From Cannabis sativa (Eukaryota; Streptophyta; Magnoliopsida; Rosales; Cannabaceae), in contig NC_083603.1 of NCBI RefSeq assembly GCF_029168945.1, positions 7,688,001 to 7,752,000 of the forward strand: DNA of 64,000 bases. Reading direction: 5' to 3'. Position numbers and translations under genes: made by a program. The notes beneath the pieces were generated by a model. That model searched no databases. It was not told where the DNA came from and saw only the letters and a list, made by a program, of their open reading frames with translations. Of the stretch, positions 1-13,921 are shown one piece after another (position 1 is the stretch's first letter; each line of letters starts with the position of its first letter).

Positions 1-3000
1 ATGTATCCGAGATACAATTGTAGAAGTAATTGGTGGTGGGTGATGCACATTAGAATTGGAAGGAAGAACAGTAGCTGCAGATGTAATGGTGTGACTAGCA
101 TCTGTTGGCGTATTACCTGCAAAAACAGGTTGCTGCACTACTGAAATTGGAGGAGAGGCAGATTGAGTAACTGGTGCAATGGGCAGGGATATATGTTGCT
201 GATGTATATCGGATTGAGATGGCATTGTATCTGGGATATGTTGCTGATCTACATATGGGTTTTGGACAACCATTGGTTGGTGAATATCTGAAATAATGGG
301 AGGTGTTGCTGGTGTGGGAGGCTGATCTAAAGTATGTGAGGAAGGTATGGCAGGTGTAGAACCTCGGGTAGAGATGGGAGGTTGGTGTTGTTGTGGTTGG
401 ATGTGTGGAGAGGCAATATCAGTAGTATAGCAACCATTAAAGGGAGGTGCATCAGTAGTATCATTAGAAAAAGAAGAAGTAGGAAATAATGATGATTGAG
501 ATACATGTACCTGATGTGAATGAGCACTGTGATGAGCTGGAAAATAGCTCTCATCAAAGACCACATTTCGGGCTATGTATATCCTTCCATTGGAGTATTC
601 ACAAATATAACCTTTATGGTGAGATGAGTAACCAAGAAACAGACATTGATCAGATCTGTAATCAAGTTTATGATTGTTGTATGGCCTCAAGTGCGGAAAA
701 TAAGCACATCCAAACGGCTTGAGTATCTTGTAATTTGGTGGACTGCCGAAGAGACATTCATAGGGACTTTTAAATCCAAGAACAGCACTTGGAAGTCTAT
801 TGATGGTAAACACGGCACTCTGAAAAGCATACCACCAATACGATAAAGAAAAACCAGCTTGAGCAAGAAACACCAAACCCGTTTCTGTTATATGCCGGTG
901 CTTTCTTTCAGCACGTCCATTTTGTTCATGTTCATGTGGACAAGGATGCTGAAAATGGATCCCTTGATCAATTAAAAATCTAGCAAATGGCCTATATTCC
1001 CCTCCCCAATCAGATTGGACACGTTTGATAGGCAAATTAAATTGTTTTTCTGCCATACTTTTAAATTTAAGAAAGACATCAAATGCTTGAGATATAAGAG
1101 TCAAAGGATAAATCCATGTGTATCGAGTATGATCATCTATAAAGTGGATGTAATATTGATAACCCTCTTTAGAAGAGACATGAGAAGGACCCCAAAGGTC
1201 AGTGTGAATCAACTCTAGAGGTTGTGAGGCATGACTAAGAGACATAGGATAAGGTTGCTTGTGACTCTTGCCTTTTTGACAGGCAATGCAAAAATTCAGA
1301 TCTTTTAAAGTGCCAGAATGGGGAAGAGTTTGTAAAATTCTGCTCAATATTGCAGGTGATGGGTGCCCTAGTTTTTGGTGCCAAATGTTAATATCTTGCT
1401 GTGAAGTAGTAGATAAAGCAGTGGGTAAACAATGTGAGATATAGTCAAAATTACTTGTTTTATTAATGTTGGGTATATTACAAGAGTCTACTGGTATAGC
1501 AGTAGATTGATTACAATCTTGATGAATATTAGGAATACTAGGAATGCTATACAACTGAGACATAGTAGCAAGATTACATTGCAAAGCAGGGGCAGAGGAA
1601 TTGGAATCACCAAGCACATAGAGGCCATCTTTAACTGGTCCCTTGAGAAGAACAGCTCATGTGAGTTTGTCCTTGACAAAACAACAATGTTTGTGAAACT
1701 CAAGATAGACATCATTATCATGTGTTAGCTTAGAGACACTAACTAAATTCTTTTTCATGGTAGGAACATTAAGGACAGATCGTAAGTGCAAAGGATGTGA
1801 ACTATGTGGGAATAAAAGAGTGGACCCTATGTGAGTGATGAATAATTGCTTACCATCACCAACAGCCAAGGACTCGGTTCCATTGTAGGGAGTGAGAGTG
1901 TCAAGGTTTTCAGATCCATTGGTCACATGAAAATTAGCTCCTGTATCAATAAACCAAAGATTATCATCACCAAAGTCAGGTAAAATAGTTGTGTTATATA
2001 CCTGACTTTCATTGTCCATGTCAACTTCAGCAATATATGCCCGAGGTGATGCAACACTTGGTTTAGGGGGAACAAAGGTTTTGTCAAATCTGTAGTGGCA
2101 CACCGCAGCAGTGTGGCCACTTTTGAGGCACAATTGACACATCAACCGGTTCTGAAATGGACCACGATAGCCACCTCTGCCAACAATTCTTGAAGATGAT
2201 TCATTGGCATTTCCTCGAGCAGGTGGACGGATGTATCTGCCTGGGTTATGTCGATTATTTCCAAGAGCCAGATTGGCTTGAAGCCTCATGGCAGTATCAG
2301 TTATGGTGCTGTGATGCTCGAGTCGGCTCTCATGGGACAGGAGAAGAGCCTGAACCTCATCAAGAGATAAAGAATCACTTCTTGATGTGATTCCAGAAAC
2401 GACAGGATCAAATTCAGCACCAAGACCGTTTAAGATCTGAAGAACCACATCTTGATCACTAATGTTAGACCCAGCAATAGTCAAAGAATCAGCCAGCATC
2501 TGAACTTTATCAACATAATCAGCTATGGAGAGATTGCCTTTATGAACGTTAGAGAACTGACCTTTCAATTGGAGCAGTCGAGCACGAGATTGACTGGTAA
2601 ATCTTTGCTCCAATGCACGCCAGACAGCAAACGATGTGTGGTGATTAGCAACCGAAGCAAGAACATCTTCAGTCATGGAGGAACGAAGCCAGGAAAGAAG
2701 CAGTTGATCCCTCTTTTTCCATTGCTGATATGAGGGATTGATATTACCATCAACCAAGATTTTAGGAGGAGGCACACCACTGAAGAGTATTTCATCAAGA
2801 TCATGGCCGATGACTGTAGGCACCACTTGCGACTTCCAAGAAAGAAAGTTAGTGCGATCTAACTTGATTGTAAGAGATGTGGATAAAGAACTGGAAAATG
2901 GATTCCAAACAGGGGTGCTGGGAGTGGAAGAATGGGCAGACATGGCAGGTGGAGTAGCAGTAACAGTGGAAGGTGTAGGATCGGGAGATGGAATTAAGGA

Positions 3001-3006
3001 CTCCAT
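1..3006 (-). pseudogene. Copia-1 Gag-Pol polyprotein (Gag, protease, integrase), one in-frame stop
   Basis: Polyprotein that forms the particle, matures it and integrates the cDNA. The chosen start is the ATG at 3006, shortly after the primer site. Residues about 45-230 are a UBN2-type gag domain. A CCHC knuckle (CQLCLKSGHTAAVCH) lies near residue 289 and the protease motif WFIDTGANFHVT near residue 349. I followed the same frame line by line to base 1: a pre-integrase motif (WHQKLGHPS, then CIAC) and integrase acidic residues in [14 protein letters not shown] and GRAERK are all present. The only interruption found is TGA at 1657-1659, just after the protease, where a CGA-to-TGA change is the simplest reading. 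RT and RNase H would lie left of the window. The family is certain. Whether the element is inactive rests on this one stop and on unseen sequence. Confidence 0.9.
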
Positions 3007-3012
3007 GGGAGA

Positions 3013-3024
3013 CTTCTGATACCA
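3013..3024 (-). other. Primer binding site of Copia-1
   Basis: On the minus strand it reads TGGTATCAGAAG directly after the LTR end. It is close to the usual plant Copia site TGGTATCAGAGC, complementary to initiator tRNA-Met. The last bases differ from that consensus. Confidence 0.8.
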
Positions 3025-3075
3025 TGTAGAAACTTAACAAGCTTAGCAATAATTGGTATGAACCATAAAATCAGT

Positions 3076-3190
<115 letters not shown>

Positions 3191-3244
3191 AAACAGAGAG
3201 GAATAGCTTGAAAGCTTAACTCATGAAAAAGGAGTTAAGACCTT

Positions 3245-3254
3245 TATTTATAAG
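3245..3254 (-). promoter_or_regulatory. TATA box of the Copia-1 LTR
   Basis: The minus strand reads CTTATAAATA. About 25-30 bases downstream is an 8 bp inverted repeat (3215-3222 with 3232-3239), close to where transcription should start. No experiment supports the start site. Confidence 0.6.
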
Positions 3255-3400
3255 CAAAAGAATTACAAGGCAGTTGGAAGACAGTTAAACATAACAGAAA
3301 ACAAAGTAACTGAATTGCAACAGACTATTTCAGTTGATACTCCTGAATCAGGGTACCACACAACATTTGAAATAGTATCAAAAGCTGCTTTGTTAGCAGA

Positions 3401-3752
3401 TTATCTATCAACATTAACTACACAAACTCTTGGAAATTCCATATTAAATCTTTGATAGCAAAGGGAAGCAATGTGGCCAACTCTTGAGCAGAGTTGACAT
3501 ACTGGTCTTTTTGTGTTACCAGAAGTAGAGGTGGTGTTAGGTAGAAACTGAAGGGGAGTACTTTTAACAAATCCAGGAGGAGGAGAAGATATGCCAGAGG
3601 AGAAATTGCTGCGAGGATTCATAGAATATGGATTCCATGTACCTCGACTAGATGTACTTGAAGGGGAAGGTCGTGAACTAGGAAAGGGAGAATAGCTTGG
3701 ATTCTTATTGCGATTTGCACAATTCGTAGCAAGATTTGTATAATCAAGATCT
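3401..3752 (-). pseudogene. Copia-2 Gag fragment with zinc knuckle
   Basis: A second Copia gag, different in sequence from Copia-1. The minus frame runs from about 3752 through a Ser/Pro-rich linker to a CCHC knuckle (CQLCSRVGHIASLCYQ) and stops at 3401. The frame is open up to 3752, where the family-A LTR begins, so the N-terminal gag was cut off or displaced. On the left it is cut by the Copia-1 LTR. It is a remnant caught between two younger insertions. The rest of this gag is not present to the right of the family-A block. Confidence 0.75.
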
Positions 3753-5683
3753 TATTGGAAATTATTTTACCAGGATCTTAGATCTACTCACAAGTATGTT
3801 GTTTAAACACCCTAAATATGAACTTTCTAAAACGATAAAATAAACACATATAAAGTTAAGAAAACCTTACATTGATGCAGCGGAATTAATGTCTCCTTCC
3901 ACTCAGATCTCTAACCCTTGTATCCTTTCTGTAGCAGAGTATAATCAAGATCTGAGCCCGAATGTCCTTCTTCTTCAAGTTTGATCCTTCACAGTCTTCC
4001 AATCTATGATTGAGTTACTGCTTGCTGTGTGTGGGCACTCACTCTTTCACTAGGGTCACGAAATTGATGAAGGAGAAAAGAGGAGAGAGGGTTTCGGCCA
4101 GGTATAGAAAGTGGGGAAGGCTCAGTTTTTCTGAAGAGAGAAATTTCTGTCAGATTACTAATGAAAGCATATTATGAAAACTTGTAATTTGACTGAGCCA
4201 TCACTTTCTATTTATAGACAACTACTAGGTTTAGGTTAAGAATTATTTGGCATTAAAATAATAAAAATATTAATTTGAAATCCCACATTAAGTGGCCGGC
4301 CATGGTGTTGTATTGGGCCTCACTTGATTTTGCAGTTTTATCAAATTTTATCTCTATTTTCTCAAAAACGCCAATTTTCCAATTCTAACCTTTTAAATGC
4401 CAAAACTAATTATTTAATAACTAAAATAGATTATTAAATAATATTGTCATTTAATTTAATTATTAATTAGACATATAAAGTCCATTAATAAATAAATAAA
4501 CCTAGAAACTCTTTTCTTTACAATTTCACCCATGCTTAGTGAAAATTCATAAAATTAGACATAGTCTAACTTTAGAATTATAATTGATCAATCACGAATC
4601 AATTAATGAGTCTTACAAGCAGAATATTCTCAACTAGAATGGGGACCATGGATCTATATGCTGAGCTTCCAATAAGTGAACCAAATTTACCAAGTAAATT
4701 CCTACTTATTAATTCTTCGTTGAATCCACTCTTAGAACTTAGAATTGCACTCTCAGACTTATATAGAGCATATTGTATGCTCCACGATATCAATATGCTA
4801 TCTCATTTAACCATTGTTATAATCTTATTGTGATTTAAAGATCCTCTATATAGATGATCTACATCGAGATGGGATTTCTTTACCGTTCTCACCCCTCAAT
4901 GTATTTTGCCCCTTAAAACACTTAGCTACCTGTAAATGGTGTTTAGTGATCTAATAATTAGTCAGTTAAACAAGAGCTCATCCATTTACTTCTATTTGCT
5001 AAGCTCGAAGGGAATCATCACTTGACTTCTATACACCAATAGAAGCTATAGATTCCATATTTATGTTCAGCACTCCCACTCAATCATACTATCATGTTCC
5101 CAAAATATACGTATCACCCTGACCCAAAAGTAGGCTTAACTAATAAATCTAAGAACATGAATAGCACTCCTGAGTTGAGCCTAAGCATATCAGGATTTAG
5201 ATTCTTTTAATCTTAAGATCAACTACTGATATTGACTTGGAAAGATATGTATAACGGTAAGTTTGTAATATCTTAACTTAGTTACAATATCGGTCCAGTC
5301 CAATGTATACTCCATACATTCGAAACTAGTATACTTTACTAATGTCCTGGAAAGAACATAACACTTACTCCAAGTGTAAGTACACATCATCGCTGATTAT
5401 CACATTAGTGTAAATCCAATAACACTGATGAAACAGGGACCAAAACTTTTGATTCATATGATCACAATCACATTCCACTGTGTTGACGATACTGTAATTG
5501 TGAATAAACATATGATCTGGATTTAACTGATTTTGTGTGTAAATGTAATAAACATATTTAAACATGTTAAACATATTAAACCATTAGCATGTAAAATTCA
5601 TGCAAACATCAATCACTTCAAATTTCTTATATTGATAACTAATCAGATTGTAAAGAGTTTTATTTAGGGCATAAAACCCAACA
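3753..5683 (-). repeat. Family-A LTR, left (3') copy
   Basis: Minus-strand LTR starting TGTTGGGTTTTATGCCC and ending in CCAATA, where other copies in this window end CCAACA. The TATA box (CTATAAATAG on minus) is at 4208-4217. Flanked on the right by a purine-rich tract (AGTGGGAGTT on minus), the usual polypurine primer of a 3' LTR. Confidence 0.9.
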
Positions 5684-7501
5684 AACTCCCACTTGCACTA
5701 ATATAAAACAAACTGTGCAAATAGGTCAATCTGATGTCTTGATCTTCAGATCGAGTGTAGTATATTTGAATCCACCCAAACTACTGGAAACTAGTTCATA
5801 AATTCACTTATGAAACATCATTTACTATATGCTTTACTCATCAAGGGATACTGAAATCTTTACTGTTTTAAAAGTACATCTGAATAAACAGAAGACATAT
5901 CTCTCATATTTTAAAATATGTAATTGAGATAATACAGTGTAGACTTTTCTTCAGTGATATAACTTTCTGGTATTTTCGAATAGACCAAGTTACAATTCTT
6001 CTCTGGTAGAGCTTGAATTATTATTCAATAATTCCTCCACCCCCAAAGTAAGCACCATCTCATAGAAATCGAAATTAGATGGTGAGATACAAGGATAACT
6101 GATACACAGTTCCTTAATATCTAACATATAGATCACTTTCTTAAATCTTTCTTGAATATCTTCTAATGTTCCCTATTTGATTACATCTCAGATAGCTCCC
6201 ACTCAATAGCAGATGTCTGGTTAAATAATACTTTTAACCTCTGATTGTTTAGAGAGTTACCCAGTTGTGACTTTTGTATTAGTCTGAAACTTTAAGTTAA
6301 GACTAAGTCATCAACATAGCAGACTAGTATTTGAAGTGAAAAATACATGCCAGAGATAAAGTAATCAAAATTAAGATACCATAAAATTTTATGAGGATTA
6401 AGAATTCTTGGTTCAAGTCATTCGAATGGACTGAAATAGAGTTCTTTATCTTATTCTCATAATTCTGATAAGCTATACCTATCCATGTGAATGGTTAGAT
6501 TTGCTTTTCAGTAGTGTTCTTAAGTACCTATCACAATTATCAACCTAATGAAGATGGGTATAGAACTTTAAAATTCTCCCACTCAATTAAGGTAGTGTGA
6601 AACTTTAACAAAGAACTTTCAAAGGTATCAAACTTTTACTTACAACAGTAAAAACGAAATGGAACATACAATCAAGATCAAGAATTTATATTGACAATAG
6701 CTGACTCATTATATTACTTCCATGTTTAAACAAGATATGTGTTTCATAGGGAATTGTAGAATGGACTCCACCCCTAAGAATATACATATAGGGTACTTGT
6801 GGATAACCTCCACCCCTAAGTATATAGAGATTATGATCCACCCCTAAAGGTAGTAAAGATCATGATTCTCTTAGTGTGATAGAGTTTATTGTGGAGTTGA
6901 ATACTATCCAGAGTTCATTAGATATAAAAGATCGTTGAACTGCATAGTTTTCTTAACTTTTCTCCACCCCTATCAGATCATAAGATCCTTTTATTAAACA
7001 AATTCTTAATAATTGTATGAGAATGAACAATTATTGATAAACATAGAAATAATTTCTAGTGTTTATATAATATAACTCTATGAAGAGTTGAAAATATTAT
7101 AGAATTTGCATCAATAATAAAAACACTTACACATACAAACATACAAATATATTGTGGTAATAATTGATGAAGATAAATTAAATGAAGCTCAATCTCATAA
7201 TTTGCAATGTTGATTTCGAAAATAAAAACTTTATTAATAATAAAAAAAAGTATTGCAACAATATGAGAGAAACAGGGATAAATATCCCTAACTTAAATTT
7301 GAAATCCAAATTGTCTTTAAACTAAAACAATTAATTCAAAAATGAAGAGCTTCATCTTCATCTGGACGATTTCACCCTTGGTCCAGCTTTCTGATCCAAC
7401 TCAATTGAGTTCAAGTAGCTTGGCCTATAAGAAGAAGAAAACAAATAAACAAAGTTAGTCCAGAATCATAAATTCAATTGGATAATAATTCACTAAAACT
7501 C
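5684..7501 (-). pseudogene. Decayed pol remnant of family A
   Basis: About 1.8 kb between gag and the 3' LTR, where a working Copia element carries about 4 kb of pol. No long frame remains. Short stretches still resemble Copia pol, for example the region just after 6050 on the minus strand, which resembles the Gly-rich motif that precedes the RNase H end. Several AGGGGTGGA strings (around 6057, 6777, 6809, 6837 and 6961, minus strand) are probably worn Gly-Gly codon motifs of pol. The assignment comes from position and from the better preserved equivalent in the plus-strand copy at 40900-44200. Confidence 0.55.
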
Positions 7502-8362
7502 TTAAAGTTTATAAATGGAAATACCTTGTTTCTTTGCAAGAAGTTTAGGACACTGGGGTTTCCAATGACCTTTCTCATTGCAGTAGAAACACTTTCCTTT
7601 AAGTGTAACATCACCAGAAGGAGCAGCCTTTTTATTGGCTTTTGTTCGCTTCTTGGTGTTGTGCCATTTCCTCTTCGATTTGGGCTTTGAAGCAGAGGCA
7701 ACATTTGCTTCAGGTTTTATCGTCCCATTACCATTCCCAGGATTGTGAGGTTTACTCTCTTTCTTCTTGGGTCCTCCAATCAAATTTTCATAAGTTTGAA
7801 GGTCATTGACTAATTCATGAAAGTCAATTTCCTTCTTATTCATGACATAATTTGATGTATATGGTAGAAATGCTAGAGTCAGGCTATTCAAGATAAGACT
7901 AACTTGAGTAGCACTGTCCATTTCAGCACCATGATCCTGGGCTTCTTGGAAATAACTGGACACGAGGAGAACATGGTCACGCACGTTTTGATGAGGTTCC
8001 ATCCGTGCATTAATGTACTTCTTAGTCGCGTCAAAGCGTGACTGAAGTGATGCCTTACCGAATAGCTCATTTAACTTCGTCATTACTTCAGCAGCCTTCT
8101 CGGTTTTAGAAAACCGAGTTTTGAGGGTGTCAACCATGCTAGAAAGCATAAAGTATAGAGCTTTGTCATTTGCTTTCTGCCAACGCTCATACTTTTCTTT
8201 CACAGCTTTGGAAGCATTGTCCCCAGGCACATCAAGTGACGGCTCAGTTAAAACAAACAAGGCACTTTCTCCTATGAGAGCAATATTAATGTTCTCATTC
8301 CATTTATTAAAGTTAGATCCATTCAGCTTGTTTTCAGTCAACAGTGATAACATGAGATTCAT
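7502..8362 (-). CDS. Family-A Gag, intact 286-residue frame
   Basis: Complete frame from ATG at 8362 to its stop at 7502. Residues about 1-200 resemble the Copia UBN2-type gag fold, with a Trp-containing N-terminal motif (SNFNKWNENI). A Lys-rich linker follows, then a CCHC knuckle (CFYCNEKGHWKPQC) near residues 255-268. This is the nucleocapsid-type protein that would coat the element's RNA. It ends soon after the knuckle rather than running into protease, and the pol beyond is decayed, so this copy encodes only Gag. An open frame beside ruined pol, between almost identical LTRs, resembles the gag-only elements called TR-GAG in the plant literature. Whether it is expressed is unknown. Confidence 0.8.
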   Translation of the reverse strand: MNLMLSLLTENKLNGSNFNKWNENINIALIGESALFVLTEPSLDVPGDNASKAVKEKYERWQKANDKALYFMLSSMVDTLKTRFSKTEKAAEVMTKLNELFGKASLQSRFDATKKYINARMEPHQNVRDHVLLVSSYFQEAQDHGAEMDSATQVSLILNSLTLAFLPYTSNYVMNKKEIDFHELVNDLQTYENLIGGPKKKESKPHNPGNGNGTIKPEANVASASKPKSKRKWHNTKKRTKANKKAAPSGDVTLKGKCFYCNEKGHWKPQCPKLLAKKQGISIYKL

Positions 8363-11300
8363 TTTGACAAAACAGGATACTACAAAATAATAGAAATCAA
8401 CAAATAGAAATTAATAATGGTTTAACACAAAATCAATTCAGAAATTATAAGCACATAGCAAGTAGGAATGATATGAGAAAATACTTAAAAAATTCAATCC
8501 TAAATAATTTCCAAGGTTTTCAAAAAACTGATATCAGTGTCCCGTTTAGGCGAGAGTCAAAGCTACCATCCATTGAATAGAGTTGTCAGCTCATCTAAAA
8601 TGTTAAAAATTCTAGCAACCTTTTATTCGATCAAGATTGGAATCCAGCGTTGTCCCGTTTAGGCGAGAGTCAAGGCTATTCTATCTCATGAGCTTCTACC
8701 ATTGTTTCGCAATTTGCAAGTCAAATATGGTCGCCACCATTAGGGTGATCTATACCATATAAAACACTTACAAACCACTTATCATGCGAGATTAAACGGT
8801 GCGAAATTGCTAATGAACGTTCCTCCATTAGGGAGGATTACTCACTAAAAAAAACGCGGTGTAAAACCCACAATGGAGATCGAATATCTTAATAATAATA
8901 AAGCTCATTATTTAAAATGTATTTTCTTTATTATTCTAATAAATAAATCTCATTAAATTCTAAATTAAGAATTAAAATTCAAAAATAAGAATTTAATATA
9001 ATATTTATAAAATTATACTTTGATGGTGATTGAAATAAAATTAATTATTTCCATCTTAGTAATAATCTTAAATATAAATATTAAAGAAATTAATTTAAGT
9101 TGAATTAAATTAAATAATTAGCAACTTAAAAATTTCCTTTGAGAATATATTTATTGGGTTCGAAAATTTAAAGTATATAAAAATACAATTTTCGAAAATA
9201 ATAAAAATAGAAAAGAAATACTTCAAGCAAAAATATCACCTATCTAGATTTTCTTTTGACTAGTTAATTCAATTTCTAATAATATATATATTTTTAAATT
9301 CATTTATTTTAAATTAATCAATTAAATGAAAAAAAAAATCATTGACTTGAGTTGGTCCAAGAATTAATTAAAATAAATAATTAATTTACAACTCAATCTA
9401 TTTTTCAAGATAAAAAATTCGAAAAATATTGCATAATTAAAATGCAAATTTCGAAATTGATTAATAAAATAAAGAAAAAATATATATTTTGAAAATTATT
9501 TAAATTTAAGTTGAAAAATTAAATTTCAACCTAAAAATAATTTTCTATTTAATTAAGTGTCATGAAAAATCAATAAATATTATAGTATCATGATAAAAAT
9601 CAACTTAGATATTTAGATTCTTCAAGTTAATTAAATGTATTAAATTCAAGAAATAAATAATTAAGTGTAGAGAAGGCTTAATTATTAATTTCTATTTAAT
9701 ACTAGGAAAAATATACTTAATAAAATTGTACCAAAATTAATTATTTAAATAATTAATTTCACAAAGTGTAATATTTTTCCTATTTAAATATTAGAAATAA
9801 TAAGTAGTCTAGAAATTACTATCTAGAAAATATCTTATTTGACTAAGTATCTTTTCAAAAAAAAAAAAAATTGAAAAATATCTAATTTAAGTTAGATAGA
9901 AAAATCTAAAACTTAAATAATTTCAAATTTAGATTTAATTAAATATCAAAAATTAAGTTGTAACCACTTAATTTGAAGATATTTTTTTAAAGTTAATATT
10001 TGAAAAGATATTAACCTAAAAAATATCTAAAATATTCCATTTTAAGTTAATATTCAAAAAGATATTAACTTAAAAAATATCTTAAGAATCTTTAATAACT
10101 AATGCCTAGGATTCCTCAACTTGATTTAAAATTTAAATCAAATATTCAAATTTAAGTTAGATAAGAAAAATCAGTTGATACAACTAATTTATAACTTAAA
10201 TAGGAATATTTAATTAAATAAGCTCCAGAAAGAATCTTAGTTAGTTAAAATTCTATATTTAATTAAATACAAGAAAAATACAAATAGTTTGTCTAGAAAT
10301 AATATCTAAACTAAAAGTGTTTTTCTTAAAATTAACTTTAAAATATTAAAATGAAAATAAATTTCATATATTTTAAAGTTAATTATGTTGCTAATTCAAT
10401 TTTATTAGGTCAAACTAATATAATTAACCTAGTACAGTTATTCAAATCAGGCAAATGGGCCTTCACAATTGGGGTAGTTCATGTGAGGGGGTGCTGGGTT
10501 TAATATGTCGTACCCACTTCTATGGCTCCCAACTCTCACACAAGGCCCAAAAGAGAGGAATTTAACCTTAAAATAAATAACTGTTATTAATTGAATAGGT
10601 CCAATAACTAAATGGACCTAAATAAAATCTATCATGGTGTGACATTTTATTTAGCAACAACCTATATGTATCTATATTAAAACAAAATAAACATATAGGC
10701 TCACACAGGCACACTTTGGATGGATCCTATCATGTTGCTAGGTCATACACAGATGAAAGAAGATTGTAAAATTTACCTGTTACAAATTATTAACTTGACC
10801 AAGGGAGCCATCAGATCATTAGATCTGGCAAAAAGTAACCATGGCTATTTGCAATCAAGTAATAATAGGTTTTGAAAACTTACACACAAGCTAAAACCAC
10901 ATACTCCTGCAACAAGGTTAGCTGGATAGTTGGAAGTAGGATTTATTTAATTTTAAATAAACAATTTCGAAAAATAAATAATTAAATAATTAAAAAAAAA
11001 TTAATTTAATTTTCGAAAAATAAATAAAAAATAAATATTTATTTCAAAAATAAAAAATTTAAATTTCGAGATTATTTAAAAAAATATTTAAAATTAAACC
11101 TACTATTTTGAAAAATTAGGTTTCAACCAACCTAAATATCATTTCAAAAATTTGCTAACTACTTTTAAAAATTAAATGTTATTTTAAAAATAAAAATTAA
11201 ATAAAAATTAGAAAAGATAAATGAAATATCTTATCAGATTTTAAATTTAATTTAAATAAATAAAATAATAAAATTTAAAAGTTAGCAAAATATCTTACAT

Positions 11301-11986
11301 CTATTTAAAATTACATGATTATAATTATCTTATTTCAAATTTAAATAAGGTCAAAATATCTTAAAAAAATTTAATTTAAAAAAAATATATATATAAAATC
11401 TGACCTTAAATTTAAAAATAAGATAAGATATAATCAAATTTAAAAATAAGATAGATTTTTAAGCAAGAAGATAGATACTAATTCTATTCAAATTCAAATT
11501 ACACTAATATCTTGAATTAAATTTTAAAAAATATTAAATTAATTCAAAATGATAATTAGAATTGAATTAGGAATAGTAATAGTATATATACAAAACTATA
11601 CAAAAAATCAGAAGTTAATTCCATGAAAAAGCATGAAAAATCGAAGAAAAATGAAAAAATTGTGAGCTGTACGGACAGTTTTCGCGATCGCAGGAAAATT
11701 TCAGCACAGCCCTGATTTTTTCAAATCTTCAAAAATTCATAACTAATTCAAATAAAATCGAAATTGAGTTCTGTAAAAGGCTAACTTGCTTAATTTTTTT
11801 CCATAATATCCAATAAAAATAATTCCAGAAACAAAATCGCAATTACTTTTCACGAAAATTTACAAACATCAATCAATCATCAAATAACACTCAATACAAC
11901 ATGATACCATCCAAAAATAAACAAACAATCGTTTTAAAGTCCAAATTTCATGCAAGTAAATCAATTACCATGGCTCTGAGGCCAGT
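8363..11986 (-). other. Long AT-rich 5' leader of family A with primer site
   Basis: About 3.6 kb of non-coding sequence between the 5' LTR and gag, unusually long for Copia. The primer site (TGGCCTCAGAGCCATGG on minus) is at 11968-11984, two bases from the LTR. Near gag are two copies of a box reading TCCCGTTTAGGCGAGAGTC on plus (8540-8558, 8653-8671) and two stem-loops with a CTAAT loop on minus (8735-8747, 8821-8837). The same boxes occur in the plus-strand copy at 39870-40170, so they are conserved family features. Confidence 0.75.
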
Positions 11987-13921
11987 TATTGGAAATTATT
12001 TTACCAGGATCTTAGATCTACTCACAAGTATGTTGTTTAAACACCCTAAATATGAACTTTCTAAAACGATAAAATAAACACATATAAAGTTAAGAAAACC
12101 TTACATTGATGCAGCGGAATTAATGTCTCCTTTCACTCAGATCCCTAACTCTTGTATCCTTTCTGTAGCAGAGTATAATCAAGATCTGAGCCCGAATGTC
12201 CTTCTTCTTCAAGTTTGATCCTTCACAGTCTTCCAATCTATGATTGAGTTACTGCTTGCTGTGTGTGGGCACTCACTCTTTCACTAGGGTCACGAAATTG
12301 ATGAAGGAGAAAAGAGGAGAGAGGGTTTCGGCCAGGTATAGAAAGTGGGGAAGGCTCAGTTTTTCTAAAGAGAGAAATTTCTGTCAGATTACTAATGAAA
12401 GCATATTATGAAAACTTGTAATTTGACTGAGCCATCACTTTCTATTTATAGGCAACTACTAGGTTTAGGTTAAGAATTTTTTGGCATTAAAATAATGAAA
12501 ATATTAATTTGAAATCCCACATTAAGTGGCCGGCCATGGTGTTGTATTGGGCCTCACTTGATTTTGCAGTTTTATCAAATTTTATCTCTATTTACTCAAA
12601 AACGCCAATTTTCCAATTCTAACCTTTTAAATGCCAAAACTAATTATTTAATAACTAAAATAGATTATTAAATAATATTGTCATTTAATTTAATTATTAA
12701 TTAGACATATAAAGTCCATTAATAAATAAATAAACCTAGAAACTCTTTTCTTTACAATTTCACCCATGCTTAGTGAAAATTCATAAAATTAGACATAGTC
12801 TAACTTTAGAATTATAATTGATCAATCACGAATCAATTAATGAGTCTTACAAGCAGAATATTCTCAACTAGAATGGGGACCATGGATCTATATGCTGAGC
12901 TTCCAATAAGTGAACCAAATTTACCAAGTAAATTCCTACTTATTAATTCTTCGTTGAATCCACTCTTAGAACTTAGAATTGCACTCTCAGACTTATATAG
13001 AGCATATTGTATGCTCCACGATATCAATATGCTATCTCATTTAACCATTGTTATAATCTTATTGTGATTTAAAGATCCTCTATATAGATGATCTACATCG
13101 AGATGGGATTTCTTTACCGTTCTCACCCCTCAATGTATTTTGCCCCTTAAAACACTTAGCTACCATTAAATGGTGTTTAGTGATCTAATAATTAGTCAGT
13201 TAAACAAGAGCTCATCCATTTACTTCTATTTGCTAAGCTCGAAGGGAATCATCACTTGACTTCTATACACCAGTAGAAGCTATAGATTCCATATTTATGT
13301 TCAGCACTCCCACTCAATCATACTATCATGTTCCCAAAATATACGTATCACCCTGACCCAAAAGTAGGCTTAACTAATAAATCTAAGAACATGAATAGCA
13401 CTCCTGAGTTGAGCCTAAGCATATCAGGATTTAGATTCTTTTAATCTTAAGATCAACTATATACTGATATTGACTTGGAAAGATATGTATAACGGTAAGT
13501 TTGTAATATCTTAACTTAGTTACAATATCGGTCCAGTCCAATGTATACTCCATACATTCGAAACTAGTATACTTTACTAATGTCCTGGAAAGAACATAAC
13601 ACTTACTCCAAGTGTAAGTACACATCATCGCTGATTATCACATTAGTGTAAATCCAATAACACTGATGAAACAGGGACCAAAACTTTTGATTCATATGAT
13701 CACAATCACATTCCACTGTGTTGACGATACTGTAATTGTGAATAAACATATGATCTGGATTTAACTGATTTTGTGTGTAAATGTAATAAACATATTTAAA
13801 CATGTTAAACATATTAAACCATTAGCATGTAAAATTCATGCAAACATCAATCACTTCAAATTTCTTATATTGATAACTAATCAGATTGTAAAGAGTTTTA
13901 TTTAGGGCATAAAACCCAACA
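11987..13921 (-). repeat. Family-A LTR, right (5') copy
   Basis: About 1935 bp, nearly identical to the left LTR. TATA box at 12442-12451 (minus). It acts as the 5' LTR of the unit to its left and, because internal sequence follows on its right, also as the 3' LTR of a second, truncated unit. Confidence 0.9.

Noticed and set aside
4599..4793. Small frame of 64 codons present identically at 4599-4793 and 12833-13027
   Set aside because: Both copies lie inside the two LTRs of family A. The identity is that of the LTRs, and the frame resembles no protein.
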